Source: Mycobacterium numidiamassiliense
GTDB taxonomy: Bacteria > Actinomycetota > Actinomycetes > Mycobacteriales > Mycobacteriaceae
Assembly: GCF_900157365.1 (NCBI RefSeq)
Contig: NZ_FUEZ01000004.1
Span: 1,103,066-1,167,065 of the forward strand
Direction: 5' to 3'
DNA length: 64,000 nucleotides
A program made the translations under genes and the position numbers. This document shows positions 18,581-26,761 of this stretch, one piece after another; position 1 is the first letter of the stretch, and each line of letters opens with the position of its first letter. A model generated the notes under the pieces. The model was not told where the DNA came from. It saw only the letters and a list, made by a program, of their open reading frames with translations, and did no database searches.

Positions 18581-19812
18581 TGACCAGACTGCGACAAGCC
18601 CGCACGGTGTTGGCCACCACGCTCATCCTGGTGCTCGTCGCCGGGGTGTTCGTCGCCATGCGAGCCGCCGAGCACACCGCCCGAACGCTGGTGGTCGCCT
18701 ACTTCGACAACAGCAACGGTCTGTTCGCCGGAGACGACGTGCGCATCCGGGGCGTGCCAGTGGGCAAAGTCCTCAAGATTGAACCGCAGCCCCTGAGGTC
18801 CAAGATTTCGTTCTGGTTCGATCCCAAGTACAAAGTCCCCGCCAATGCCGAGGCCGCGATCTTGTCCCCGCAGCTGGTGACGGGCCGGGCTATCCAGCTG
18901 ACGCCGCCCTACACCGGCGGTCCCACCATGCAAATGGGCGCGGTCATCCCACAAAACCGCACCGCGGTACCGGTCGAATGGGACGACATACGGACGCAAC
19001 TCGAGCGGCTAACCACATTGCTGCAGCCGAGTCAGCCGGGCGGTGTGAGCACATTGGGCGCCTTAATCAACACCGCCGCCGACAACCTGCGGGGACAAGG
19101 CGCCACGATACGCGACACCGTCATCAAGCTGTCGGAGACGGTCTCTGCGCTCGGCGATCACAGCAACGACATCTTCTCCACCCTGAAAAATCTGTCGACA
19201 CTGGTGTCGGCGTTGCACGACAGCGCGGATCTGCTCGAGCACCTGAACCGTAACCTGGCCACGGTGTCGGGGCTGCTGGCCGATGACCCGAACAAAGTCG
19301 GCGAGGCGGTCGAGGACCTAAACGCTGTGGTCGGTGACGTGCAGAGCTTCGTCGCAGATAACTCGGAGACGCTGGGCACCACGTCGGACAAGTTGACGTC
19401 GATCAGCAAGGCGGTGGTCGACAGCCTTGACGACATCAAACAAACGCTGCACATCTTGCCGACGGCAGCTGTGAACTTCAGCAACATATTCGAGCCGTCC
19501 AACGGGGCGCTGACCGGGGTACTAGCGGGCGCTAACATGGCCAACCCCATCGCTTTCCTGTGTGGTGCCATCCAGGCCGCTTCCCGGTTGGGGGGCGAGC
19601 AAGCAGCGAAACTGTGTGTGCAATACCTGGCGCCGATCGTGAAGAACCGCCAGTACAACTTCGCCCCGCTGGGGGAGAACCTTTTCGTCGGCGCACAGGC
19701 CAGGCCGAATGAGGTCACCTACAGCGAGGACTGGATGCGGCCCGACTACGTTCCGCCGGCCGCCGATACGCCGCCAGCCCCCGGGGCCGCATCCAGTCCT
19801 CGCTGTAGGTGA
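18580..19812 (+). CDS. mceD: Mce family protein MceD, C-terminally truncated
   Basis: An Mce subunit with a membrane anchor (TTLILVLVAGVFVAM), an MCE domain (GLFAGDDVRIRGVPVGKV) and the usual helical region to about residue 380. Translation now ends at a TGA at 19810-19812 inside the right arm of a perfect 46-bp inverted repeat. In the same phase past this stop, bases 19813-19944 still encode a typical MceD tail (AAPAPDAPPASPTV, later GLSGMMMPPGGGS) ending in a TGA that overlaps mceE. The tail has therefore been cut off by the repeat, whether by mutation or assembly error. The MCE domain itself is intact. ATG 18580 is chosen; GTG 18577 is possible. Confidence 0.88.
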   Translation: MTRLRQARTVLATTLILVLVAGVFVAMRAAEHTARTLVVAYFDNSNGLFAGDDVRIRGVPVGKVLKIEPQPLRSKISFWFDPKYKVPANAEAAILSPQLVTGRAIQLTPPYTGGPTMQMGAVIPQNRTAVPVEWDDIRTQLERLTTLLQPSQPGGVSTLGALINTAADNLRGQGATIRDTVIKLSETVSALGDHSNDIFSTLKNLSTLVSALHDSADLLEHLNRNLATVSGLLADDPNKVGEAVEDLNAVVGDVQSFVADNSETLGTTSDKLTSISKAVVDSLDDIKQTLHILPTAAVNFSNIFEPSNGALTGVLAGANMANPIAFLCGAIQAASRLGGEQAAKLCVQYLAPIVKNRQYNFAPLGENLFVGAQARPNEVTYSEDWMRPDYVPPAADTPPAPGAASSPRCR

Positions 19813-19829
19813 CCTCATTCGGCCTGGCC
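19698..19829. repeat. Perfect 46-bp inverted repeat with 40-bp loop in mceD
   Basis: Arms 19698-19743 and 19784-19829 are exact reverse complements, separated by 40 bases. The right arm is an inverted copy of mceD coding sequence (NEVTYSEDWMRP), and reading it in the mceD phase gives an early stop. A palindrome this long and perfect inside a gene is not a normal mce feature. It fits a recent fold-back duplication or an assembly chimera. Confidence 0.95.
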
Positions 19830-19940
19830 CAACAAGACACAGGCCGCACCCGCCCCGGATGCTCCGCCGGCGTCTCCGACGGTCGCCACCAACCCCGCGG
19901 CCGGCCTGTCCGGCATGATGATGCCGCCGGGAGGTGGCTC

Positions 19941-21095
19941 GTGAGGCACGGCCGTTGGCGCCGCGCAGCGGCGAGCCTGGGCATGGTGGTCCTGGCCGGG
20001 GTATCTGGCTGCGGTTGGCACGGGCTGAATTCGCTGCCGCTGCCTGGCACGCAGGGCAACGGTCCGGGCTCCTTCGTGATCCAGGCCCAGATGCCCAACG
20101 TCAACAACATCCAGCCCAACGCGCGGGTGCGAGTCGCAGACGTCATTGTCGGCCACGTCACGAAAATCGAGCTCCAGGGTTGGCACGCGGTCGTGTCCAT
20201 GCGCCTTAACGGCGACGTCGACCTACCGGCCAATGCCACCGTCAAGATCGGGCAGACGACCATATTGGGTTCATTACATATCGAGCTGGCGCCCCCGAGG
20301 AACGAACCACCGCACGGAAGGCTTCGCGAAGGCTCCGTCATTTCGTTGTCCCACGCGGGTTCCTTCCCGACCCCTGAGCAGACGTTGGCGGCGCTGTCGT
20401 TGGTGCTCAACGGCGGTGGATTGGGCCAAGTAGGGGACATTACCGAGGCGCTGAGCACCGCGTTTCGCGGTCGCGAGCAAGACTTGCGAAGCCTGATCGA
20501 ACAACTGGACAAGTTCGCTGCGAACCTCAACGACCAGACCGATGACATCATCGCCAGCACCGAGAGCCTGAACCACCTGACCGGGAAGTTCGCCGAGCAG
20601 CAACCCGTCTTGGACCGTGCGGTTAAGACCATCCCCGAGGCGCTTGCGGTGCTCAACAACGAGCGGGACACCCTCATCGAGGCGGCCGACCAGCTGGGCA
20701 AGTTCAGCGCCTTGGCCGCCGACACCGTCATCAAAACCAAAGAAAACCTCGTCAAAGAGCTGAACGCCGTCGGACCGGTGCTGGAGTCGCTGGCCAACGC
20801 CGGTCCGAGCTTGACCCGCGCGCTCAGCATTATTCCCACCTATCCGTTCCCCAACGAAACCATCGAAAAATGGCAGCGGGGTGACTACGCCAACCTGACT
20901 GCGATCATCGACCTCACCCTGAGCCGCATCGACCAAGGACTCTTCACCGGCACGCGGTGGGAATGCCATTTGACCCAGCTGGAGCTGCAGTGGGGCCGGA
21001 CTATCGGTCAGTTCCCCAGCCCGTGCACCGGAGGCTACCGGAATACGCCTGGCAATCCGCTGACTGCCGCTTACCACTGGGATCAGGGGCCATAA
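19941..21095 (+). CDS. mceE: Mce family lipoprotein MceE (LprK-like)
   Basis: A 384-residue Mce protein with a lipoprotein signal peptide: basic start (VRHGRWRR), hydrophobic core and lipobox VSGC at residues ~21-24, after which the Cys would be lipidated. The MCE domain follows (NARVRVADVIVGHV), then helices. It is the only Mce subunit of the six with a lipobox, as in other loci. The GTG start overlaps the original mceD stop (GTGA at 19941-19944), so its coupling to mceD is affected by the upstream truncation. Confidence 0.93.
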   Translation: MRHGRWRRAAASLGMVVLAGVSGCGWHGLNSLPLPGTQGNGPGSFVIQAQMPNVNNIQPNARVRVADVIVGHVTKIELQGWHAVVSMRLNGDVDLPANATVKIGQTTILGSLHIELAPPRNEPPHGRLREGSVISLSHAGSFPTPEQTLAALSLVLNGGGLGQVGDITEALSTAFRGREQDLRSLIEQLDKFAANLNDQTDDIIASTESLNHLTGKFAEQQPVLDRAVKTIPEALAVLNNERDTLIEAADQLGKFSALAADTVIKTKENLVKELNAVGPVLESLANAGPSLTRALSIIPTYPFPNETIEKWQRGDYANLTAIIDLTLSRIDQGLFTGTRWECHLTQLELQWGRTIGQFPSPCTGGYRNTPGNPLTAAYHWDQGP

Positions 21096-21096
21096 C

Positions 21097-22560
21097 GTGT
21101 ATTTGAGCCGCCAAGCGAGGATCCAACTTGCCATCTTCACGGTGGTCGCGCTTGCCGCGTCCGCGGTAATGGTCCTGCACTACATGAAGTTGCCCGCCGC
21201 CCTGTTCGGTGTCGGCCGCTACACGGTGACGGTCGAGTTGGCGCGAACCGGCGGGCTGTACAACAGCAGCAACGTCACCTATCGGGGCGCCGAAGTCGGC
21301 CGGGTGCAATCGCTGCACCTGACTGCCACCGGTGCGGCGGCCGTGTTGTCGCTGAAATCTGGCATCGACATCCCGTCGGATCTCAAGGTCGAGGTACACA
21401 GCCAATCGGCGGTCGGGGAGCAGTACGTCGCGTTACTTCCGCGAAGCGAAACCTCGCCGCCGCTGAAAAACGGTGATGTGATCCCAATAAAAGACACCTC
21501 GGTGCCCCCCGACATCAATTCCCTGATCGACGCCCTCAACACCGGCCTGCGGGCGGTGCCGCGCGACAACCTCAAAACCGTCGTCGACGAGTCCTACACC
21601 GCAGTGGGTGGGCTCGGCCCGGAACTGTCCAGGATCGTCAAGGGCTCCACCGATCTGTCGATCGATGCACGCCGAAATCTGGATCCGCTGTTGGCGCTGA
21701 TCGACCAGGCAGGCCCGGTGCTGGATTCGCAGACCGACACTTCCGATGCGATTCAGGGGTGGGCGGCACACCTGGCCACGGTGACCCATGAACTGCAGAC
21801 CCACGACGAAGCTGTCGCCGGCATCCTGGACAACGCTGGCCCCGCGGCTGCCCAGGGGCAGAAGCTGGTCGAGCGGTTACAACCCACCTTGCCTATCCTG
21901 CTGGCCAATCTTGTCAGCGTCAGCCAGGTCGCGCTCACCTACCAAAGCGACCTCGAACAGACGCTCGTCTTGGTGCCCCAGCTCATCTCCGACGAATCGG
22001 CCGGCCTGGTGGCAAACGCGAACACTAAGCAGGCATACCGGGGTCAATACCTGAGCTTCAACCTCAACCTCAACCTCCCGCCTCCGTGCACCACTGGGTT
22101 TCTGCCAGCGCAACAGATGCGGAATCCCACGCTCGAGGACTACCCGGAACGCCCGGCCGGCGACCTGTACTGCAGGATCCCGCAGGACTCACCGATGATC
22201 GAGGTGCGCGGTGCGCGCAACATCCCGTGCGAAACGGTGCCTGGCAAGCGCGCACCCACCGTGAAGTTGTGCGAGAGCGGCGAGCAGTATGTGCCGCTCA
22301 ACGACGGCTACAACTGGAAAGGCGACCCCAACGCGACACTGTCCGGAGGGGACATCCCGCAGTTGCCGCCTGGGACGCCACCGGCAGCCGGTTCGCCGGG
22401 GCCGGCGCCGCCCCCGATCGCTGCAGCCCAATACGACCCGGCAACCGGTACCTACATCGGACCCGACGGGCGTCAGTACACCCAATCCGACCTTGCCCAA
22501 ACCGCCCCGAAAAAGGACAAGACATGGCAAACAATGCTGCTGCCACCGCCGGGCCGCTGA
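21097..22560 (+). CDS. mceF: Mce family protein MceF
   Basis: A 487-residue final Mce subunit starting at GTG 21097, one base after the mceE stop. An N-terminal membrane helix (LAIFTVVALAASAVMVL) leads to the MCE domain (GLYNSSNVTYRGAEVGRV), then a long helical region and a C-terminal extension with several cysteines and a proline-rich segment ending PPPGR. The region YDPATGTYIGPDGRQYTQSDL is a conserved MceF tail motif. It is followed by the two Mce-associated genes on the same strand. Confidence 0.93.
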   Translation: MYLSRQARIQLAIFTVVALAASAVMVLHYMKLPAALFGVGRYTVTVELARTGGLYNSSNVTYRGAEVGRVQSLHLTATGAAAVLSLKSGIDIPSDLKVEVHSQSAVGEQYVALLPRSETSPPLKNGDVIPIKDTSVPPDINSLIDALNTGLRAVPRDNLKTVVDESYTAVGGLGPELSRIVKGSTDLSIDARRNLDPLLALIDQAGPVLDSQTDTSDAIQGWAAHLATVTHELQTHDEAVAGILDNAGPAAAQGQKLVERLQPTLPILLANLVSVSQVALTYQSDLEQTLVLVPQLISDESAGLVANANTKQAYRGQYLSFNLNLNLPPPCTTGFLPAQQMRNPTLEDYPERPAGDLYCRIPQDSPMIEVRGARNIPCETVPGKRAPTVKLCESGEQYVPLNDGYNWKGDPNATLSGGDIPQLPPGTPPAAGSPGPAPPPIAAAQYDPATGTYIGPDGRQYTQSDLAQTAPKKDKTWQTMLLPPPGR

Positions 22561-22606
22561 CAGCAATCGCGCACAGACGTACTAACCAAGATAGATGGAG
22601 GACGGC

Positions 22607-23248
22607 ATGCAAGTAGCGGCTGATTCAGGACTGCGCCCGGGCGACGACCCGGTGGATGAAGACGACGACACGCTGAATGAACAGGACAGTCCCGCTGGGG
22701 ACGGCGACCCCCCTGAGGCTGCCGACGACGTAGACCGCGCGCCGGCGGCCCGGTCCAGAAAACGGGTGTCGGGGCAGCGGTGGGCGACGTTGCTCGGTGT
22801 GGTGCTCGTCGTTGCGTTGTCGGCGTTGCTGGGATGGTTGGGATTTCGTGTTCACCACGCGCAGCACGAGCAGGCTCAGCGAATTCAATTTCTTCAGGCG
22901 GCCAGGCAGGGCGCACTGAACTTGACGACCATCGACTGGCAGCGCGCCGAGGCTGATGTGCGCCGGATCATGGACGGGGCGACGGGCGAGTTCTATGACG
23001 ATTTCGACAAGCGGTCGAAGGCGTTCATCGAGGTGCTCAAGCAGGCCAAGGCGACGACGGTCGGCACGATCACCGATGCTGGGCTTGAGTCGGAGACCGC
23101 CGACACAGCTCAGGCGCTGGTGGCTGTGTCGGTGCAAACGTCGAATGCTGGTGAACCCGAACAAGTTCCGCGTGCCTGGCGAATGCGTATCTACGTGCAA
23201 AAAGTCGGCGGTCAGGTCAAGGTTTCTAACGTTGGGTTCGTGCCGTGA
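22607..23248 (+). CDS. Mce-associated membrane protein
   Basis: A 213-residue protein of the Mas/Mam type found after mceF. An acidic disordered N-terminus (PVDEDDDTLNEQD) precedes a single membrane helix (WATLLGVVLVVALSALLGWLGF, residues ~55-76). The outer domain (~130 residues) has an NTF2-like look. Such proteins are reported to stabilise Mce complexes. ATG 22607 is chosen because GGAGGA lies five bases upstream; ATG 22595 is weaker. Its stop overlaps the next GTG. Confidence 0.87.
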   Translation: MQVAADSGLRPGDDPVDEDDDTLNEQDSPAGDGDPPEAADDVDRAPAARSRKRVSGQRWATLLGVVLVVALSALLGWLGFRVHHAQHEQAQRIQFLQAARQGALNLTTIDWQRAEADVRRIMDGATGEFYDDFDKRSKAFIEVLKQAKATTVGTITDAGLESETADTAQALVAVSVQTSNAGEPEQVPRAWRMRIYVQKVGGQVKVSNVGFVP

Positions 23249-23970
23249 TCCGGCTCAAGTCGCGCCAGGCCAGCGACCACAAGGATAGCGATGCCGCCGC
23301 GGAAACCCTTGCTGGGGCAGTGCCCACAGCGGTAGCCGAGGACCTGACCGCTGACGATGAGATCGCCGAGGACGTGACCAAAGTCGGCGAGGCGCTGTCC
23401 CTGGAGGTCGATGCGCCCGACGGCGAAACGGCCACAGTGATCGATGAGCCCGACTGTGATGAGCCCCTGGCGAAAGGGCGGCGTCGCATCAGTTGGTCGC
23501 GGGTGGTTGCCTACGGGATACTGCCCGGGCTGGCCATGCTGCTGGCATGTGCCGCGGGCTATGTGAAATGGCAGGAGGCCTCGGTCCGGGGCGCGCAGGC
23601 GGCCCGTGCGGAATCCGTGCGGGCCGCTACCGATGGCACCATCGCGTTGCTGTCCTACCGCCCCGACACCGTGCAGAAAGATCTTGAGGCCGCGCGGGCC
23701 CGACTGACGGGTACATTCCTCAACGCCTACACACAGTTGACCCACGATGTGGTGATCCCTGGAGCAAAGCAAAAGCAGATCTCGGCCGTAGCGACTGTCC
23801 CAGGCGCCGCATCGACGTCGGCGACCGCCAGCCATGCCGTTGTGCTGCTGTTTGTGAACCAGACGATCATCGTCGGCCAAGACGCGCCCACCAACTCCGC
23901 ATCCAGCGTTCGGGTCACCCTCGACAAGATCAACGGGCATTGGCTGATCTCTCAATTCGACCCGGTCTGA
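23245..23970 (+). CDS. Second Mce-associated membrane protein
   Basis: A 241-residue paralogue of the preceding protein with the same plan: an acidic N-terminal region, a membrane helix near residues 88-105 (VVAYGILPGLAMLLACAAGYV) and an extracytoplasmic domain ending GHWLISQFDPV, a common ending of this family. GTG 23245 overlaps the upstream stop (GTGA). It probably acts with its neighbour as an accessory subunit of this Mce transporter. Confidence 0.87.
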   Translation: MIRLKSRQASDHKDSDAAAETLAGAVPTAVAEDLTADDEIAEDVTKVGEALSLEVDAPDGETATVIDEPDCDEPLAKGRRRISWSRVVAYGILPGLAMLLACAAGYVKWQEASVRGAQAARAESVRAATDGTIALLSYRPDTVQKDLEAARARLTGTFLNAYTQLTHDVVIPGAKQKQISAVATVPGAASTSATASHAVVLLFVNQTIIVGQDAPTNSASSVRVTLDKINGHWLISQFDPV

Positions 23971-23978
23971 TCACGACG

Positions 23979-24374
23979 ATGCCGCGATCCGCCGTTGGTC
24001 ACATGCTGGAAAAGCCGCTCACAACAATGTTCTTCACGTGTGCGGGGTTATTTGGTGTTGCGGCAGTGGCGGTGACACCCAATGCGCATGCCGATGTGGT
24101 GGCCTATCTGCTGAATGTGACGGTGCGGCCCGGCTATAACTTCGCCAACGCCGACGCGGCGTTGAGCTACGGACACGGCATCTGCGACAAGGTATCGCAG
24201 GGTCGCAGCTACGCCGGTGTGATGGGCGATGTGATGGCCGACTTCGACACCTCCGACGAATACCAGGCCTCGTACCTGATCAATCAGGCCGTCAACGAAC
24301 TTTGTCCCGCCTTGATCTGGCAGCTGCGCAACTCCGCAGCGCACTACCGGCCACCGGCCCCTGCCGGCGCCTGA
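23979..24374 (+). CDS. Secreted DUF732-type protein
   Basis: A 131-residue exported protein. The hydrophobic stretch FFTCAGLFGVAAVAV followed by NAHADV is a typical Sec signal with cleavage after AHA. The mature part, ~95 residues, has two cysteines (HGICDKV and NELCPAL) that could form a disulphide and matches the DUF732 pattern (YGHGICDKVSQGRSYAGVM). ATG 23979 is used; ATG 24003 would also keep the signal. It sits 8 bases after the second Mce-associated gene. Function unknown. Confidence 0.75.
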   Translation: MPRSAVGHMLEKPLTTMFFTCAGLFGVAAVAVTPNAHADVVAYLLNVTVRPGYNFANADAALSYGHGICDKVSQGRSYAGVMGDVMADFDTSDEYQASYLINQAVNELCPALIWQLRNSAAHYRPPAPAGA

Positions 24375-24390
24375 CGGAAGGGAAACCAAC

Positions 24391-25080
24391 ATGCAGCATC
24401 GAACGTTGACCTCGCCTGCGCTGGTGGTCGCCGTCGGCGCCCTGCTGGGTATGCCCGCCGCACATGCTGATGGCGACAACAACACGCTCGTACCGAACAA
24501 CAAACGACTCAACGACGGCGTGGTCGCCAACGTCTTCACGGTGCAGCATCAGGCAGGCTGCACCAACGACGTCAAAATCAACCCACAGCTGCAACTGGCC
24601 GCCCAACGGCACACCCACGATGTGCTGAACAACCGAAACCTCGACGCTGATATCGGTTCTGACGGGTCCACGCCACAAGACCGCGCCAGTGCCACCGGCT
24701 TTCGCGGCAAGGTGGCCGAAACCGTGGCCATCAATCCGGCCTTGGCGATCAGCGGCGTCGAGTTGATCAACCAGTGGTACTACAACCCCGCCGACTTCGC
24801 GATCATGTCCGACTGCGCCAACACCCGAGTCGGGGTGTGGTCAGAGAACAGCCTCGATCGCACCGTCGTGGTCGCCGTTTACGGACAGCCCGACCAACCC
24901 GCCCAGAGACCACCGAAGATACCGCCGACCGGACCCCCGCCCGTGGTGTCCATGCAGGAAAACATCCCCCTCGATCCCAGCCCCGACTACGACGCCAGCG
25001 ACGAAGTCGAATTCGGCATCAACTGGCTCCCGTGGATCCTGCGCGGCGTCTACCCACCTCCCGCCATGCCACCGCAGTAG
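24391..25080 (+). CDS. Secreted CAP/SCP-domain-like protein
   Basis: A 229-residue exported protein with a signal peptide (LVVAVGALLGMPAAHA, cleavage after residue ~26). A domain resembling CAP/SCP-like extracellular proteins follows: INPQLQLAAQRHTHDVL, then GSTPQDRASATGFRG and a C-terminal strand DRTVVVAVYGQP. A proline-rich linker and a hydrophobic-aromatic tail (INWLPWILRGVYPPP) end the protein. The CAP fold is inferred from the helix plus RA.ATGF pattern. It is probably the last gene of the mce transcription unit. Confidence 0.72.
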   Translation: MQHRTLTSPALVVAVGALLGMPAAHADGDNNTLVPNNKRLNDGVVANVFTVQHQAGCTNDVKINPQLQLAAQRHTHDVLNNRNLDADIGSDGSTPQDRASATGFRGKVAETVAINPALAISGVELINQWYYNPADFAIMSDCANTRVGVWSENSLDRTVVVAVYGQPDQPAQRPPKIPPTGPPPVVSMQENIPLDPSPDYDASDEVEFGINWLPWILRGVYPPPAMPPQ

Positions 25081-25086
25081 CCAACC

Positions 25087-25108
25087 GTCAGCTCGCGCCG
25101 GCGCTGAC
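25087..25108. terminator. Possible hairpin after the mce operon
   Basis: GTCAGC and GCTGAC pair across a 10-base GC-rich loop, seven bases after the last stop of the operon. No T-run follows, so it is weak as an intrinsic terminator, but T-poor hairpins are common ends in mycobacteria. Confidence 0.3.
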
Positions 25109-25827
25109 AAGCGTGGTCTCACAGCTAAAAGGGCTGCGTTCCGGCATAGCTGGTGGTATGACGCGAATGTCGGCCGCAGGCCGGTGGCCGCCGTGGTCGC
25201 TCACCAGGACGTGGGCCTCACCACCGGTCTTTCTTTGAAGTGACCATTAATTTGATCGGTCCTTGTTGTCGACTTCCCAATAGTCGTCTAGCCGAGAGCG
25301 TTGTGGACTTCCAATTGAGCATCGACGCGACGCTGTTCGGGCCGTAGCATGGCTGCGGCCTGCGCTGTCGGGGATTTCCCAATCGATTATCCTGTGACTG
25401 TTGGCAAGTCGTCACGGCGCCCCACGCCGGGTATCGTGCCACTTTCCACCGTACGACTATTTGGGCGCGGAACCGGAACGGCAGTCTCCTCTGATACCAC
25501 GGTATGACCGCCGCGGCTACACGGAGTCCACCACTATGCGCGCATCCGCCCGGTCGTTTCAGCGCCGACATTGGTTCGATTGCGGGGCAATTAGGGTGGG
25601 CACGCTTGGCCAGAGCCACGGGATCGGAGTATGTCTCGCGGAGCGGGGGCGGCGCGTGGCGTAGCCATGAGGAGAACGCAAGGACCCTCCCGGTTACCGT
25701 TCAACGGTTCGAAGAGCCGGCTTGCGTAGCATGCGCTTGGCACGCGCAGGCCAACTTTGGCGCACGCGGTCCGACTCCTGTCATCGTTCGCGTCCCATAC
25801 TCGGCTTTGGGCAGAACAGGAGCGGTC
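25109..25827. other. Intergenic stretch without a supported gene
   Basis: About 720 bases between the mce operon and the ferredoxin gene. Open frames occur on both strands (25218-25619 reverse, 25504 onward forward), but none has a plausible start, ribosome site or recognisable protein. The forward one is only the upstream extension of the ferredoxin frame. I see no repeats or RNA gene here. Confidence 0.5.
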
Positions 25828-26022
25828 ATGCGTGTCACCGTCGATTACGATCTGTGCGCTGGGCATGGCCAGTGCCTGTTAGCTGCGCCCGACGTCTTCG
25901 ATTTGCCGGATGGGTCCGAGCAGGTCGTCATTCTCGATCGGGATCCACCCCAAAGCGAGTACGAAGCCGTCGTGCGGGCCGCGGCGATGTGCCCAGCGCA
26001 GGCGCTGCGCGTCGTCAACTGA
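25828..26022 (+). CDS. Small P450-type ferredoxin (3Fe-4S-like)
   Basis: A 64-residue soluble ferredoxin from ATG 25828, with AGGAGCG just upstream. The motif CAGHGQC (residues ~10-16) and a distal CPAQAL give three cluster cysteines, with His in the position that is Cys in 4Fe-4S proteins. This is the pattern of actinobacterial ferredoxins that pass electrons to P450s. The nearest P450 on the same strand is at 28226, beyond the two-component genes, so pairing with it is likely but not proven by an operon. Confidence 0.88.
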   Translation: MRVTVDYDLCAGHGQCLLAAPDVFDLPDGSEQVVILDRDPPQSEYEAVVRAAAMCPAQALRVVN

Positions 26023-26031
26023 TGCCGACCG

Positions 26032-26700
26032 TCAGCGTGGTCCTTCGGCGGCGTCCTCGAGTAGACCGTACCGTCCGGCGAGCGCGGCGGCTTTGATCCT
26101 GTTGGCTGCACCGAGTTTGTGCAACAACGAGGCAACCATTCGCTTGGCGGTTCGCTCCGAAACCAGCATCGTGGTGGCAATATCAGCGGTCTCTATACCC
26201 GTTGACAGCAGCACCCACAGCTTGAGGTCCGCTGGCGTCAACGAGTCGAGCACATCTGTTGACGGCTTGCGTGAGCTGGACAGCAGCGTGTCGAGCAGGG
26301 CCGGGTCGATCACTCGCAGGCCCGCGGCGATGGTGGACAGCGGACCGGCGAGCGCCTCGGGACGTACGGTCTTCGACAGAAACCCGTCTGCGCCGGCACG
26401 CAGCGCTTCCTCGGCCAGCTGCGGATCAGCCGTGCCCGACAACGCCAGGATCCGGGTCCTCGGGTGACGCGCCTTGATGTGGCGGATCGCGGCCACACCG
26501 CCCAGCGGCGGCATGGAGAGGTCGACAATCGCCAGATCGGCATCACACGACGAGGCGAGTTCTGCGGCCTCCTCGACGAACGTCGTGCGGCCACCGATGA
26601 TGAACTGCTCACCCCAGTCGCGGGTCAGCAGGAGTTGCAATCCCTCCGCGAAGAGTTCGTGATCGTCGACAATCACAACGACATAGGGCTTCCGACTCAC
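26032..26700 (-). CDS. Response regulator, NarL/LuxR-type
   Basis: A 222-residue two-component regulator. The receiver domain (residues 1-~120) has the acidic pair VDDHELFAEGL and the phospho-acceptor region LAIVDLSMPPLGG, with Thr/Ser and Lys positions LALSGTAD and FLSKTVRPEAL. The C-terminus is a LuxR-type helix-turn-helix (ETADIATTMLVSERTAKRMV). GTG 26700 gives the expected VSRKPYVVVIVDDHE beginning; the longer frame upstream lacks that look. It is divergent from the sensor kinase, with only 61 bases between starts. Confidence 0.87.
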   Translation of the reverse strand: MSRKPYVVVIVDDHELFAEGLQLLLTRDWGEQFIIGGRTTFVEEAAELASSCDADLAIVDLSMPPLGGVAAIRHIKARHPRTRILALSGTADPQLAEEALRAGADGFLSKTVRPEALAGPLSTIAAGLRVIDPALLDTLLSSSRKPSTDVLDSLTPADLKLWVLLSTGIETADIATTMLVSERTAKRMVASLLHKLGAANRIKAAALAGRYGLLEDAAEGPR

Positions 26701-26761
26701 CCGCCGATGGTAATGCGCGTGTGAGGGATCGTCGTCGAATTTCCCGACCCGGCCTCCGGCG

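Noticed and set aside
25218..25619. A 133-codon reverse frame in the gap after the mce operon
   Set aside because: No plausible start, ribosome site or recognisable protein, and composition unlike neighbouring genes.
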